Origin: Candidatus Bathyarchaeota archaeon
GTDB lineage: Archaea > Thermoproteota > Bathyarchaeia > Bathyarchaeales > Bathycorpusculaceae
NCBI GenBank assembly: GCA_018396875.1
Contig: JAGTQG010000005.1
Location: 1-47,530, forward strand
Length of the DNA: 47,530 bases
Direction of reading: 5' to 3'
A program made the position numbers and the translations under genes. The notes under the pieces are model-generated. The model did not search any database. It was given only the letters and a program-made list of their open reading frames with translations, and had not been told where the DNA came from. Shown piece by piece: positions 31,023 through 39,853 of the stretch (position 1 is its first letter; every line of letters begins with the position of its first letter).

Positions 31023-31274
31023 ATGAAGTTTCGGTTGAAAGTTGAAGTTGGCTTAAAGCCGGGGCACAGCGACCCAGAAGGCGAAACTACAGCCCGCTTG
31101 TTAAGAGAGCTTGGCTATAGGGTTGAGCGGGTTAATGTTAGCAAAGTGTACACGGTTTTTCTTGAGGCGAATTCTAGGGATGAAGCACTTGCGAAGGCTA
31201 ATGAGATGTGTAGGCGGCTTTTGGCTAATCCTACAAAGGATAATTATACGATTATTGTTGAGGAGGAGAAATGA
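31023..31274 (+). CDS. purS: Phosphoribosylformylglycinamidine synthase subunit PurS
   Basis: PurS bridges PurQ and PurL in the small-type FGAM synthase complex. The 83-residue length is typical, with LKVEVGLKPGHSDPEGETTA and LLRELGYRVERVNVSKVY. Its stop overlaps the purL start (ATGA), so translation is coupled. Confidence 0.93.
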   Translation: MKFRLKVEVGLKPGHSDPEGETTARLLRELGYRVERVNVSKVYTVFLEANSRDEALAKANEMCRRLLANPTKDNYTIIVEEEK

Positions 31275-33649
31275 TCTCAAGTCTCTACATTCGCAGGGAT
31301 ACACCTTTCCTGCTTTACGAAATAAATCTCTTGGAAGCTTCGGATCAACAACTTCTCGACGTTAGTCAGGAGCTTGGTTTAGGCTTAAACCTTCAGGAAA
31401 TGAAAGCTTTGCAGCAGTATTTTAGGCGGAAGGGCAGAAACCCCACGGACGTGGAGCTTCAAACCTTTGGGCAAACATGGTCTGAACACTGTTTTCATAA
31501 AACTTTCAAGGGCGTAATAAAGTTCAACAGTAAAGAAATTGACAGCCTTTTCAAAACCTACATTATGAAAGCGACGAGGGAAATAAATGCCAAATGGTGT
31601 TTCTCAGTTTTCGAGGACAATGCTGGCATAATACGCTTCAACAAAGATTGGGGAATAGCCGTTAAAGTTGAAACCCACAACCACCCATCTGCCATAGAAC
31701 CCTTCGGCGGGGCAGCCACAGGTGTGGGCGGCGTAATCCGCGACATTTTAGGAGTCTGGGCTGACCCCATTGCTTGCACGGATGTTTTGGGTTTCGGTCC
31801 GCTAGATTATCCGTATGAGAGGCTTCCGGCGGGTGTGAAGCACCCGAAATATATTTTCATGGGTGTTGTGGCTGGCATTGGGCATTATGGCAATAATATG
31901 GGTATCCCAACGGTGAACGGTGCCATATACTTTGACGAAAGCTATGTTGGGAACGTTGTTGTTTATTGTGGCTGTGTTGGGCTTTTGCCGCTGAAAAAGT
32001 TTAAGCGAAACGCTAAGCCCGGCGACACGATCGTTTTGGCTGGTGGAAAAACTGGGAGGGATGGAATTCACGGCGTCACTTTCGCATCTGCTGAACTCAC
32101 GGAAAAGTCAGAGGAAGTCTCAAGACCAGCGGTGCAGATTGCCAACCCCATCGAAGAAGAGAAGCTCAAAAGGGCTATAATTACCATTCGAGACTTGGAG
32201 CTTGCCTCAGCCATAACAGATTTGGGTGGGGGAGGACTTTCATCTGCGGTTGGGGAAACAGCCAAGAGATTTAACTGCGGCGCCGTTGTTTATCTTGAAA
32301 AGGTTCCATTGAAATATCCTGGGCTAGCTCCTTGGGAAATTTACATTTCCGAGTCTCAAGAACGAATGCTTTTGGCTGTTCCGCCTGAGAACCTCAGCCG
32401 AGTACTAGAGATTTTCCAAAGCGAGGATGTTGAAGCCACAGCTATAGGCAAATACACGGGCGACGGGGTTCTGCGAATCTTCTATATGGGTGAAAAAGTT
32501 GCGGAAATAGATATCCCCTTCCTTTTTGAGCCTCCAAGGGTGATGCGTGCCGCCGAGTATGTTCCGCCACAACTAGAGGAGCCGAAATTTCCAGAACCGG
32601 AAAACTTGACAGATGCTTTATTGCAGCTGCTGGGTTCGCCGAATATTGCCAGCCGAGAAAACGTTGTGCGTACCTATGACCATGAGGTTAAGGGCAACAC
32701 TGTCCTCAAGCCATTGCACGGTGAAGTTGGTGGACCAAACGACGCCGCTGTCCTTAAGCCTCTAAAAGATTCTTGGCGTGGTTTGGCAATCTCTTGCGGC
32801 ATGAATCCTCGTTATGGGCGTATAGACCCTTACTGGATGGCCGCCTCGGCCATAGACGAAGCTATAAGAAACAATGTGGCTGTGGGCGGCAGGAGAATCG
32901 CCTTACTCGACAATTTCACATGGGGTAACCCTGAAAAGCCCGATAGGCTTGGCAGCCTTGTAAGAGCTTGTGAAGCATGTTATCGCTTCGCCAAAGCCTT
33001 TAAGACGCCTTTCATATCTGGAAAAGACAGTCTCTATAACGAGTCACCTGCTGGTCCGGTAACACCAACTCTGTTGATAACCGCTGTAGGCGTTGTCCCA
33101 GACGTCCGCATAACAGTTTCGTTAGACGTTAAAGCACCGGGCGACAGCATATACCTTGTAGGAAAAACCTACCATGAACTCGGCGGGTCGGAATATTATG
33201 GGCTTATGGGCTTTTTAGGGAAAACGGTGCCAAAGGTTCGTCCAACCCAAGCCAGAAAAACTTTCAAAGCCATAATAAGGGCTATCGACTTGGGGTTGGT
33301 GAACGCTTGCCACGACTTGTCTGAGGGCGGTTTAGCGGTGACTGCTGCTGAAATGGCTTTCTCTGGCGGTTATGGTTTAGAGCTTGACCTGCGGCTTGTC
33401 CCAGCTAAAGGAGTTTGGAGAAACGATTTTCTCTTGTTTTCAGAGTCCAACAGCCGTTTCCTCGTGGAGGTTCCAAGCGGATGCGAAAAGGACTTTGAAG
33501 CAGTAATGGGCGACGTTGTTCATGCACGAATAGGCAAGGTCACTAAAGATGCGAGACTTTGCATTTATGGGTTGGACGGCGATGTCGTTGTAGATGCTGC
33601 TGTTAACGAGCTGCTAAAGGCTTGGAAAAGTTTTCTCGGCGAGTGGTGA
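31271..33649 (+). CDS. purL: Phosphoribosylformylglycinamidine synthase subunit PurL
   Basis: PurL is the synthetase subunit converting FGAR to FGAM using ammonia delivered from PurQ. The 792 residues show FGQTWSEHCFHKTFKG, VETHNHPSAIEPFGGAATG, GGVIRDILGVWADPIACTDV, DLGGGGLSSAVGETAKRF and NACHDLSEGGLAVTAAEMAF. It is the small-type PurL, without a fused glutaminase. GAGGAG before the ATG at 31271. purQ follows after 6 bases. Confidence 0.95.
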   Translation: MISSLYIRRDTPFLLYEINLLEASDQQLLDVSQELGLGLNLQEMKALQQYFRRKGRNPTDVELQTFGQTWSEHCFHKTFKGVIKFNSKEIDSLFKTYIMKATREINAKWCFSVFEDNAGIIRFNKDWGIAVKVETHNHPSAIEPFGGAATGVGGVIRDILGVWADPIACTDVLGFGPLDYPYERLPAGVKHPKYIFMGVVAGIGHYGNNMGIPTVNGAIYFDESYVGNVVVYCGCVGLLPLKKFKRNAKPGDTIVLAGGKTGRDGIHGVTFASAELTEKSEEVSRPAVQIANPIEEEKLKRAIITIRDLELASAITDLGGGGLSSAVGETAKRFNCGAVVYLEKVPLKYPGLAPWEIYISESQERMLLAVPPENLSRVLEIFQSEDVEATAIGKYTGDGVLRIFYMGEKVAEIDIPFLFEPPRVMRAAEYVPPQLEEPKFPEPENLTDALLQLLGSPNIASRENVVRTYDHEVKGNTVLKPLHGEVGGPNDAAVLKPLKDSWRGLAISCGMNPRYGRIDPYWMAASAIDEAIRNNVAVGGRRIALLDNFTWGNPEKPDRLGSLVRACEACYRFAKAFKTPFISGKDSLYNESPAGPVTPTLLITAVGVVPDVRITVSLDVKAPGDSIYLVGKTYHELGGSEYYGLMGFLGKTVPKVRPTQARKTFKAIIRAIDLGLVNACHDLSEGGLAVTAAEMAFSGGYGLELDLRLVPAKGVWRNDFLLFSESNSRFLVEVPSGCEKDFEAVMGDVVHARIGKVTKDARLCIYGLDGDVVVDAAVNELLKAWKSFLGEW

Positions 33650-33655
33650 TGGCGT

Positions 33656-34474
33656 ATGAAACGTGAGGAGATACGGGTTTGCATTTTGCGGGTCGGCGGC
33701 ACCAACTGTGACGCTGAAACCCAAACAGCCTTTGAGGCTTTGGGCGTTCAAGCTGAAATACTACACGCCAATGAGGTTGTGAAAAGGAGAAACCTTATGG
33801 AATATGACGCCCTAGTCTTTCCAGGAGGATTCTCTTTTGGCGATTATGTTAGGGCTGGAGCCATATGGGCGAAGTGGCTTATCGCCAAGCTTGGCAAGGA
33901 GCTTAAAGCCTTCGTTGATGAGGGGCGTCCAATCCTCGGAATCTGCAACGGCTTCCAAGTGCTTGTGGAGGCTGGTCTTCTCCCGGCTTTCGAGGGAATT
34001 TCAACATACCCTGAGGCGGCGTTGGCTACGAACCACCCGCCGGGCTACAATTGCCGCTGGGTTTACCTAAAACATGAAAATCATGGGAAATGTGCGTTCA
34101 CGTTTAAGATTCCAAGAGAGAAAGTTTTGCGTATGCCAGTAGCCCATGCCGAGGGGCGTTTTCTGTTTCCCAAAGAGAAAGAGAAACAATTTTTAAGGAG
34201 GCTTTACGAGAACGATCAACTCGTCTTCCGTTACTGCGACAAAAATGGAAATTATGCTAACGGCGTTTACCCCATAAACCCGAACGGTTCATTCCACGAC
34301 ATTGCTGGAATCTGTAACCCCGAAGGAACAGTTTTCGGCTTGATGCCTCATCCAGAAAGAGCATTTTACTGGTGGCAGCAGCCCGACTGGACAAGACAGA
34401 CGCTTATGCCATTTTACGGCGATGGAAATCTCATTTTCGAAAGCATGATTGAATATTTAGAGAAGAAGTTTTAA
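33656..34474 (+). CDS. purQ: Phosphoribosylformylglycinamidine synthase glutaminase subunit PurQ
   Basis: PurQ is the class I glutaminase that feeds ammonia to PurL. RVGGTNCDAETQTAFEALGV opens the protein; FPGGFSFGDYVRAGAIWAK gives the oxyanion region; GICNGFQVLVEAGLLP contains the nucleophile Cys; GLMPHPERAF contains the catalytic His. At 272 residues it is longer than the ~225-residue bacterial form, as in many archaea. The 3' end overlaps the converging PfkB kinase gene by 18 bases. Confidence 0.95.
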   Translation: MKREEIRVCILRVGGTNCDAETQTAFEALGVQAEILHANEVVKRRNLMEYDALVFPGGFSFGDYVRAGAIWAKWLIAKLGKELKAFVDEGRPILGICNGFQVLVEAGLLPAFEGISTYPEAALATNHPPGYNCRWVYLKHENHGKCAFTFKIPREKVLRMPVAHAEGRFLFPKEKEKQFLRRLYENDQLVFRYCDKNGNYANGVYPINPNGSFHDIAGICNPEGTVFGLMPHPERAFYWWQQPDWTRQTLMPFYGDGNLIFESMIEYLEKKF

Positions 34475-35374
34475 TTCTTCGAGGCGCGGTAACCCTGCTC
34501 GGGCGCCCATTTTCGTTATGCACCTTGAAGCCACAAAGTTGCCCAGTCTCCCGCAATCTTTCAAGCTTTTATTGTTGATTAAACCGTAGAGGAAGCCTGC
34601 ACAGAAGGCGTCGCCAGCGCCGGTGGTGTCCACAACCTTCACCTTAAAGGCTTCAATGTGGTGGTTTTCTCTTCCGTTTGTGACATAGCATCCGCGGCTG
34701 CCAAGCTTGACGGCGACAATTTTCACCCCCGCGTCAAGTAGCGTTTTGGCTCCAGCCACGTAATCTTCTTCTCCAGTCATTATTGCCAGCTCTTTTGCGT
34801 TTGGCATCAGCACAAAACACCTGCTGATTATGGGCTTCAGTTTCTGGAGGCCTTTCCTAGCGTATAATTCACCGGGGTCCAAGCTAACTTTCACTCGTTC
34901 TGGAAGGCTTTCCACAAGTTTTTTCTGGCTTTCAAAGGATTCCTCTCCAACGAAAGATGTTAAGTGTAGGAACTTGGTTTTGGAGACGTAATCCAAGTCT
35001 ATTTCTTCAAATCTTATCGTGTCGTTTACGCCTGGGTTCACGTAAAGAGCGCGTTCGCCCTTTTGGTCTACGAAACCCATGACAACGCCGCTTCGCCCAG
35101 TTTTAGCCTTTATAATGCCTTTCGTGTTTACGCCTTCCATGCGGAAGTCTTTTAGCAGCATTTTGCCTTCGCGGTCGTTGGCAACTTTTCCAATAAAGCC
35201 GACTTTACAGCCGAGTTTCGCCAGCCCCACAATGGTGTTAGCTGCTGAACCGCCGCAGGATTCTTCACAGCTTATTATGAAGCCTTCTTCTTCTGGGCCG
35301 GCTATCTTGTTTACTTTGTATAGTTTGTCCACGTTTAGGGCGCCGAAGCCAATCACGTCGAAAAGTTTTTTCAT
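34457..35374 (-). CDS. PfkB/ribokinase-family sugar or nucleoside kinase
   Basis: The 305-residue kinase has [20 protein letters not shown] at the start, [20 protein letters not shown] (ribose-type substrate loop) and [20 protein letters not shown], with the catalytic Asp in GAGD. Candidates are ribokinase, nucleoside kinase or another sugar kinase. Its ATG overlaps the ftr stop by 4 bases, so it is translated from the same mRNA as the C1 enzyme. The substrate cannot be assigned. Confidence 0.88.
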   Translation of the reverse strand: MKKLFDVIGFGALNVDKLYKVNKIAGPEEEGFIISCEESCGGSAANTIVGLAKLGCKVGFIGKVANDREGKMLLKDFRMEGVNTKGIIKAKTGRSGVVMGFVDQKGERALYVNPGVNDTIRFEEIDLDYVSKTKFLHLTSFVGEESFESQKKLVESLPERVKVSLDPGELYARKGLQKLKPIISRCFVLMPNAKELAIMTGEEDYVAGAKTLLDAGVKIVAVKLGSRGCYVTNGRENHHIEAFKVKVVDTTGAGDAFCAGFLYGLINNKSLKDCGRLGNFVASRCITKMGARAGLPRLEELKLLL

Positions 35375-36282
35375 GGGAACAACTCGCGCAGGTAAATTTT
35401 GTATTCGCCAAGTTTTCCGCCATAATTTCCCGCTGAAATTTTCACGACGCCTTTAACGGTTAAGGCTGCCTCTATGCCCGCTCTCATGGCTTTTTTGACA
35501 GCCTCTAGGGAAACGCCGTTAATCACGATTTCGGGAATGTACCCGACGCCTTCCGGGACTTTGGATTCTTTGCCTAAGCGTTGTTTCAGCGAGGGACAGT
35601 ATGGGTGGTTTGTGGTTGGGCCTATCCATGGGAAGCGGGTTTCAGGCTTCGAACCGGCGGAGCAAACTTCGAAGGGTGTAACAACGCCTTCAACCTTGTG
35701 GATGGCTTCAAGCGCTTTTGCTCCGGCTTCTTTAACGGCTTCTTTTGTTTGGCACATTACCCAGAAGTTGGCGCCCATGACGCCTCGGGCGTAGCCCAAA
35801 AACCTTTCTATCACGAAGTCTGGAACCATTATTGGCACAACAATAACTTCACGACCATAGCGTTTTTCCATCCACTCGTAGCCGTCACCGCAGTGGCCAA
35901 CCCGCTCCATCATGTCAATTTTGCCCAACGGATTCGGCAAGGCGTCAAAAACAGCTGTGAAGGGTTTGACGAGAATATCCTGCCTTATTCTGTATGAGAG
36001 TTCGATTTCAAACTTTTTAAGAGATTCCGAGAACGGTTTTTTGGGGTCTATTCCTCCCCAGAACTGGAGCACTGCGCCTCTGCGTCCGTCTGGTGTTTCC
36101 TTTTCGCTTAGCCACCTTTCTATTCCACCTTCGATTCTTCCGATGACTATAGAGGGTGTGGCAGTTGCATGCAAAGCTGCCCTCCGCAGTGTTTCTTCGT
36201 CGTCTGCTGTCACTATCACTCGGCAGTAGACACCTTCAAAAGCCTCGGCGTAAGTGTCCTCTATACGGTTTTCTTTAACCAA
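35371..36282 (-). CDS. ftr: Formylmethanofuran:tetrahydromethanopterin formyltransferase
   Basis: Ftr transfers the formyl group from formylmethanofuran to H4MPT. The 303-residue protein shows [73 protein letters not shown] and [20 protein letters not shown] plus PYCPSLK. The length is typical. It lies between a beta-propeller gene and a PfkB kinase in the purF-purD operon. It shows that the organism has methanofuran and H4MPT, and so an archaeal methyl-branch C1 pathway. Confidence 0.95.
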   Translation of the reverse strand: MVKENRIEDTYAEAFEGVYCRVIVTADDEETLRRAALHATATPSIVIGRIEGGIERWLSEKETPDGRRGAVLQFWGGIDPKKPFSESLKKFEIELSYRIRQDILVKPFTAVFDALPNPLGKIDMMERVGHCGDGYEWMEKRYGREVIVVPIMVPDFVIERFLGYARGVMGANFWVMCQTKEAVKEAGAKALEAIHKVEGVVTPFEVCSAGSKPETRFPWIGPTTNHPYCPSLKQRLGKESKVPEGVGYIPEIVINGVSLEAVKKAMRAGIEAALTVKGVVKISAGNYGGKLGEYKIYLRELFP

Positions 36283-36311
36283 GCAGTCCCCTCAGCCTTT
36301 TTCGTTTAGAG

Positions 36312-37307
36312 TTATTCTACTTTGTTGATTTCAGCTATTAAATCTTCAACCCTAATATACGCTATGGACAACTGGCATGTTTCTTGCTCAATTGGAGTTT
36401 GGTAAATGTGGTAAAACGTGTTGTTTACGATGATGCTGGTTGAACCGGCGGGTAGTCGGCTGTAGTTTCCATCTTGGAAAAAGTTCCTTTCAACAATATT
36501 CCAGTACTTAAGATCCGTTGACGAGTATAAGTTGTAGCCCGTTCCGTTGAATATTCCAAGCATCATGTACCATTTTGAGTCTAAGCAAAACAATGTTGGA
36601 TTTTCAAGGGTGCCCGTTACGGCAATTTTCGTGTAATTCCACCGTGTTCCAAGGGTTTTGGCTGTTGCCAAATGCACCTCGTACTTTGCGGCTGATATCA
36701 GCATGTAATAGAGGTCTCCAATTTTCACCACGTATGGATCCCAGCCAAAATGTGGAGCCAAAGGTTCAGGCATGTTCTCTATAGTTAAGTATCCATGGTC
36801 AGTGAATGTTGATGGGTTTTTGATGTCTGTTCCGATGGCTAGTCCAAGCCTTGCGAGGTCTATGTCTACTTTAACGGTGTTTTTCCAGTCGCTGTAATAA
36901 AGGTAGAATTTTCCATCATCCGGGTTGTATATGCAGTAGGGTGCTATCTTTCCGTCCATTTGAGTAGGTGTAAAACCGACAAATTCGTAGGAAAACAAAT
37001 CCTTGGTTTTTAGAACGCCGGTGAGCATCGCCCCGTCTTTTTTGAAGTATGATGACACAATGTAGTAGAACCCTTCATCGTCTTTGAAAACCGTGTGGTT
37101 GGGATACCGCACAAACTCCGGGTCTTTTATGCTTTCGACGTCTCCATCTGGCGAGATTATCACGCCGCAATAAACCCATTTTGGAGTTTCCTTTTCCAAC
37201 AGATTCGAAGTTTCTTGTTTCCTAGATAGAATGTATGCCATAATTGCAACTGCCAAGACAGCGACTATTAGAGTTATGAAAATCGCTGTTTTATTATGCG
37301 AAGCCAT
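36312..37307 (-). CDS. Membrane-anchored five-bladed beta-propeller protein (GH43-like)
   Basis: A 331-residue protein with an N-terminal membrane anchor (AIFITLIVAVLAVAIMAYIL, ~8-27) and an extracellular propeller. Repeats with KDDEGFYYIVSSYF, PDDGKFYLYYSDW, KIGDLYYMLISAAK, LDSKWYMMLGIFNGT and VNNTFYHIYQTP look like GH43/GH32-type blades. Whether glycosidase acidic residues are present cannot be decided. It sits one base after the HAD gene and 29 bases before ftr. Its presence among purine/C1 genes is unexplained. Confidence 0.65.
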   Translation of the reverse strand: MASHNKTAIFITLIVAVLAVAIMAYILSRKQETSNLLEKETPKWVYCGVIISPDGDVESIKDPEFVRYPNHTVFKDDEGFYYIVSSYFKKDGAMLTGVLKTKDLFSYEFVGFTPTQMDGKIAPYCIYNPDDGKFYLYYSDWKNTVKVDIDLARLGLAIGTDIKNPSTFTDHGYLTIENMPEPLAPHFGWDPYVVKIGDLYYMLISAAKYEVHLATAKTLGTRWNYTKIAVTGTLENPTLFCLDSKWYMMLGIFNGTGYNLYSSTDLKYWNIVERNFFQDGNYSRLPAGSTSIIVNNTFYHIYQTPIEQETCQLSIAYIRVEDLIAEINKVE

Positions 37308-38390
37308 TCATCCAAGTCTTCCTATGGCTTCGCCTCTCACGCTTTTCCTAAATTTGACGCTTTCTTTTATCAGCCTTTCCATGTTGTCTTTCTTCACAAT
37401 TTCGACAGTTGGCAGCCTGCCACCGCACTCCTCAAAAAACATGTCTTTTAGTTTTTGGTTAATGTCCAACTCCTTAAGTGTGCTGTGGTTCCAAGCCTCA
37501 ACAAGTTCTAGCGCTTTGCACTTGCCATGTTTGCAGAAAGCCTCTGTTAACACTGCGGTAACCAAGGCACTTTCAGCCATTACGGCGATTTCTGCCTCTC
37601 TAACGGCGTATTCGTTGCCGTTGAAGGATATGGTCAATCCATTTTCTCGGCGAACGGCTTTGAAAGCTTCCACGTCAGTTATGCTGTCGCCAATGTAAAT
37701 AACGTCTGAAAGGTTAACGCCCAACTGTTCGGCTATGAGTTTTACTGCTTCCGCCTTTTCACGTCCACCGACGGGGTTAACCTCGCCGAATATTTTTCCA
37801 ATTTCCATCTTTGCTATTTCGTCCCAGAAAATTTCGTTTAAGCGTTGAATAACCTGCCTGTGGCCCTCTTGAAAGTCTTCAAGGCTTTTTGCGCCTTGTG
37901 GAATTTCAATTATCGGCATTTTAGCTATCTCGGCTGCCAACTCCTTAAGCCTATTCTTTTCTTTCTCCGCCAATTTGTACTTGTCAATTTCAACCTTTGT
38001 GCAGTGAGTGTTTTCGAAAGGAAAATCTATGGCACGGCATAACGCCCTAATATAATGCTCATAACTCGTGCTCACTATGTGGGCATCTGCATTTTCCCTA
38101 ATGAAATTGAATGTTTCCCTAACTTTTGGAATCAAAATAAGGGTTTTAGCTGAAAAAATCCGCATTTTCCTATCCGTGACGCCGTAAGCCTTAAGGAATG
38201 GCAGTATCAGCTTTAAAGTGTCTCCCGCCTTGTATCCGGGTTTTTTGAGCACCTCTGCAAGCACGTCGTCGTATCGGCTAATCACCGTGAAAACATGGGC
38301 GCCGTTTGGCACATAGCGGGCTGTCAACTCAAAAGCATTATCGTTTTTCGATATTGGTCCTTCACAGTCTGAAATGTAGGCTTTTTTCAT
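37308..38390 (-). CDS. HAD-superfamily phosphatase-like protein (EhaR/COG4030-like)
   Basis: The 360-residue protein has a HAD-type motif I AYISDCEGPISKNDNAFEL (Asp8, with Glu at +2 instead of Asp) and motif IV DVIYIGDSITDVEAFKAV. The insert between them is helical. It resembles archaeal proteins sometimes annotated as EhaR, but no hydrogenase genes are here. It overlaps purD by 4 bases (ATGA). A phosphatase role on a nucleotide or sugar phosphate is plausible but unproven. Confidence 0.75.
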   Translation of the reverse strand: MKKAYISDCEGPISKNDNAFELTARYVPNGAHVFTVISRYDDVLAEVLKKPGYKAGDTLKLILPFLKAYGVTDRKMRIFSAKTLILIPKVRETFNFIRENADAHIVSTSYEHYIRALCRAIDFPFENTHCTKVEIDKYKLAEKEKNRLKELAAEIAKMPIIEIPQGAKSLEDFQEGHRQVIQRLNEIFWDEIAKMEIGKIFGEVNPVGGREKAEAVKLIAEQLGVNLSDVIYIGDSITDVEAFKAVRRENGLTISFNGNEYAVREAEIAVMAESALVTAVLTEAFCKHGKCKALELVEAWNHSTLKELDINQKLKDMFFEECGGRLPTVEIVKKDNMERLIKESVKFRKSVRGEAIGRLG

Positions 38391-39808
38391 TTTCGTTTTC
38401 GTAACTCCTCCATGTGGCGTATGCTCTTTTCTATGTGCTGTTTCGAAGCTATGTCTGTTCTATGCCAGAGAGCGCCGCCTTTTATGGCATTTATCCCCTC
38501 CAAAGAAATGTTTCTGGCAGCTTCTATATGGTTGTCTATGCCGACAACACATACAGCTCGCGACTTTAAAGCGTAAACCTCGTTTCCACGAAGCTCCATG
38601 GACGCTGGATAAATGCGAATTCTATCGCCATATTTTTTGCTTAGATCATACGCCTTCGTCAAATCCACTGGTGCGCCAACTTCCGCCCTATTGACGCGTT
38701 CGGGAAAAGCCTCTTCAAACCCACCGTAGCTTGGCGGCACCTTGTAAGTTACAACGGTGGCTTTCCTTTCAACTTCTATGCGGGTTAGATTTCCCTCAAG
38801 GATTTTGAAGCAAACATCAATAAAATCGTCTTTCAAAATTGGCAAAATGTTTATTATTTCAGGGTCTCCGGGTCGACTGTTGTTTTCGAGGATTTTTGGC
38901 TGTTTACCAGTATGCATAAAAGCCACATAAAACGGCATGCCCCGCAGTGCCTGGTTGTCGCCAGTTTTCCATTTCTCAAAAATTCTATTAACAATAGCAA
39001 TTTCCTTTTCCCGGTCCGCCGGTGTCATAAAGGGCAAAGTGTCGCCCACATCCTTATATGAGCCCATTCCGCCAGTGTTCGGTCCCTTATCGCCATCAAA
39101 GGCGCGCTTATAATCGCGGGTTTCTGGCAGTGGCACTAAATGTTTGCCATCACAGAAGGCTTGGAAGCTGGATTCTTCGCCCTCTACTTTCTCTTCAACT
39201 ATGACTGCGCCATGCTTCAAGTTTTCCCAGAAATGCTCAAAAAGCTGCTCGCGAGTTGTGAAGTGGTCTCCCCACACACCTACGCCCTTGCCGGCGGCGG
39301 GTTTGTCCGGCTTAACAACCGCCAAGTTATTTAGTTCGTCAAGCCACTTGTAAAGAGCTTTTTTAGCATCTTCCATAGTTTTATAGTCCTCCGGCTTGAA
39401 AATCTTGAACCGCGGGTTCACCTCTGGAACCGTTTCTTGGAAAAGCAGGCGCTGCTGAACTTTGCTTGCTTCTATGGCATATTCCTTTGTTGGGCAAATC
39501 ATAGGAATACCGGTGCTTTTTTCCACGAGGTCACGGATTCCTTCAATGATGGGTTTTTCCGGTCCAACAATGCCGAAATCTATTTTGTCCTTGTGGGCTT
39601 CGGCGAACTTGCATATGTCTTCCACGTTCAAGTCTGAAATGACAACATGTTGAGTTGCTTTTTTAACATTGAACGGGTTTCGCTGTTTATCCGCCACGTA
39701 AACCTCCACTTGATAGTTGGTGCTTCTGGTGAAGGCGTCCACCATGGCGGTTTCCCGTGCTCCATAGGAAACAACGAGCACACCGACCTTCTCAACCAAG
39801 GGCTTCAC
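38387..39808 (-). CDS. purD: Phosphoribosylamine-glycine ligase
   Basis: PurD joins phosphoribosylamine and glycine, step 2 of purine synthesis. ATP-grasp features: VVKPDKPAAGKGVGVWGDHF, VEEKVEGEESSFQAFCDGKH, KRAFDGDKGPNTGGMGSY and ILENNSRPGDPEIINILPIL. 473 residues, longer than bacterial PurD (~430). It lies 45 bases after purF and overlaps the HAD gene. Confidence 0.94.
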   Translation of the reverse strand: MKPLVEKVGVLVVSYGARETAMVDAFTRSTNYQVEVYVADKQRNPFNVKKATQHVVISDLNVEDICKFAEAHKDKIDFGIVGPEKPIIEGIRDLVEKSTGIPMICPTKEYAIEASKVQQRLLFQETVPEVNPRFKIFKPEDYKTMEDAKKALYKWLDELNNLAVVKPDKPAAGKGVGVWGDHFTTREQLFEHFWENLKHGAVIVEEKVEGEESSFQAFCDGKHLVPLPETRDYKRAFDGDKGPNTGGMGSYKDVGDTLPFMTPADREKEIAIVNRIFEKWKTGDNQALRGMPFYVAFMHTGKQPKILENNSRPGDPEIINILPILKDDFIDVCFKILEGNLTRIEVERKATVVTYKVPPSYGGFEEAFPERVNRAEVGAPVDLTKAYDLSKKYGDRIRIYPASMELRGNEVYALKSRAVCVVGIDNHIEAARNISLEGINAIKGGALWHRTDIASKQHIEKSIRHMEELRKRK

Positions 39809-39853
39809 CCTTAAACGCTAAATTGCCAGAAGCCACTAATCTATTTTTCAGAA

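Noticed and set aside
37308-38390. Energy-converting hydrogenase subunit EhaR
   Set aside because: The similarity is to a HAD protein sometimes given this name; no hydrogenase genes are present, so a hydrogenase role is not supported.
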